Assembly (NCBI RefSeq): GCF_008831285.2 | Contig: NC_045144.1 | Location: 17,313,716 to 17,377,715, forward strand | Direction of reading: 5' to 3' | Length of the DNA stretch: 64,000 bases | DNA from: Nymphaea colorata | Taxonomy: Eukaryota > Streptophyta > Magnoliopsida > Nymphaeales > Nymphaeaceae | Shown: piece by piece, positions 63,054 to 64,000 of the stretch | How positions within the stretch are numbered: the first letter of the stretch is position 1 | Layout of the letters: the number at the start of each line of letters is the position of its first letter | The notes under the pieces: generated by a model | Told to the model about the DNA's origin: nothing | Databases searched by the model: none | The model's input: the letters and a program-made list of their open reading frames with translations, nothing else | Position numbers and translations under genes: made by a program

Positions 63054-63653
63054 CTACGTCTCTTTTACTGTAAAAATGGGTCCGGAATTTAGAGGCAAGA
63101 GGCTCCAACAACGACCATTACTGTCAACACAACAAGAGTGCCAACTGCACTGATAAGTGCCCACCGGGAAAGCAGACACATCAAGCATGCATGTTGAGAA
63201 ACCCTGCACGTTCTGGTTAGGCCGTGAACTTGCAAATGACTTCACAAAACCTGATTTTTCAAGCCCTTCAACCGTTTCAGCTGTCCTGCCAGAAGCCTCA
63301 CCCCTCATATACTGCAGTAATTCTTCATTTAAGTTCATCATTTCTTCAGTCTCCCAAGCTTGAAAACCTACACTCACTTGTTTCACATCCTCAGCATCTA
63401 CCAGACAATCAGATGGTCGAGCTGCAACAATGCAGAACATCTTCACAATGCCAGTATGCAGCTTAGGTGGTACGTTTTTCATTTGAACGCAGAGATTAAG
63501 ATGAAGCCAACAGCCTTGAGCAGTCGACTGTACAAAATCCTTGCTTCCTGAATTTGAAAAGATCTCCGCACCAATACAACGCCTACAACACAACCAAGTA
63601 CAAATTTGATTAATGACGATTGAGAAATACCTCAAAAGCAATGGCAGTCTCAT
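63054..63653 (-). CDS. Possible 3' part of a gene for a tail-anchored protein, unassigned
   Basis: A 199-codon frame is open across this region, but a better ending may exist in another frame. On the minus strand, about 63,180-63,090 reads ALISAVGTLVVLTVMVVVG followed by ASCL and a stop, a typical C-terminal membrane anchor. Upstream, the 199-codon frame has a polar, acidic segment (ETEEMMNLNEELLQYMRGE) that could be helical. A further piece after a TTGTAG acceptor at about 63,590 is also open. The exon structure could not be settled and no family was recognised. The gene may continue beyond the right edge. Existence as a gene is moderately likely, product unknown. Confidence 0.3.
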   Translation of the reverse strand: MRLPLLLRYFSIVINQICTWLCCRRCIGAEIFSNSGSKDFVQSTAQGCWLHLNLCVQMKNVPPKLHTGIVKMFCIVAARPSDCLVDAEDVKQVSVGFQAWETEEMMNLNEELLQYMRGEASGRTAETVEGLEKSGFVKSFASSRPNQNVQGFSTCMLDVSAFPVGTYQCSWHSCCVDSNGRCWSLLPLNSGPIFTVKET

Positions 63654-64000
63654 TTATACAACAAAAGGATTGGCGACAGCAGTTTAATACATACGATCGA
63701 AATAAACAGCTAGCTTATCCTATATGGAAATGAAGTTCTAGTAGTACGTGATGTAAAACTATGACTCATACCCATATGACTCTCTTGTAGCACTTTTTTG
63801 CAAGTAATGCAGAAGAATGCCACAAGAGGTTGGAAATTATTTCTCAAAAATGCGGAGAAAGGAAGAAACTCTTGTAGGAGAAGATTTAATTTAAGGGTCC
63901 TGGAGCTCATGAAGTGGATGCAATTTTCAAGTGCTACGGCATCCTTTATGCCAACCTAAAACAGAGCACGATGAGCAGCACTAATGCTCAGAAGCATCCA
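63654..64000. other. Right edge, no gene assigned
   Basis: Could contain introns or upstream exons of the minus-strand gene before it. No exon could be fixed. Confidence 0.3.

Noticed and set aside
1-64000. CRISPR arrays, bacterial operons, rRNA genes, intact tRNA genes or microRNA precursors
   Set aside because: No regularly spaced repeats, no rRNA or intact tRNA pattern and no familiar microRNA sequence were seen. This is plant nuclear DNA.

Overview
The window is nuclear DNA of a flowering plant. The evidence is GT-AG introns in plant-specific genes (a xyloglucan endotransglucosylase, an FPF1-like protein, a PLS-class pentatricopeptide repeat protein, a plant IPK2-type inositol polyphosphate kinase), a Ty1/copia element primed by initiator Met-tRNA, and long AT-rich spacers full of microsatellites. 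Coding regions are not strongly GC-biased, which argues against a grass. The species cannot be named from the sequence.

Layout. 1-16.3 kb is gene-poor. It holds two diverged copies of one segment (about 1,830-3,060 and 10,335-11,345), the second interrupted by a 30-nt antisense piece of U2 snRNA; a second small repeat family (about 7,380-7,570 and 13,480-13,665); and a dead callose-synthase fragment (about 11,640-12,085). 16.3-24.9 kb is an OTU-domain deubiquitinase gene (+), with nine coding exons and a likely 5'-UTR intron. 28.3-29.7 kb is a four-exon XTH gene (+). A small single-exon basic protein lies at 33.8-34.1 kb (+). 35.2-41.7 kb is a roughly 12-exon gene on the minus strand that I do not recognise; it has one apparent homopolymer frameshift and one unresolved exon junction. 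45.3-45.8 kb is an FPF1-like gene (-) with a TATA box and a (GGT)n tract upstream. 52.56-57.85 kb is a young but broken copia element with an intact 5-bp target duplication. 58.7-60.3 kb is an intronless PPR gene (-). 61.4-62.3 kb is an IPK2-like kinase (-) whose N-terminus and body are in different frames. A possible tail-anchored protein gene lies at 63.0-63.65 kb (-).

The genes do not form a pathway; this is ordinary plant gene order. XTH acts in the cell wall, FPF1 in flowering and growth control, OTU in ubiquitin removal, PPR in organelle RNA processing, and IPK2 in inositol phosphate signalling. The points most worth a second look are the duplicated segment with its conserved 43-codon frame and U2 insertion, the displaced IPK2 N-terminus, the unrecognised 12-exon gene, and an unusual number of short tandem duplications (32-96 bp) across the window. 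I found no clear new multi-gene system.
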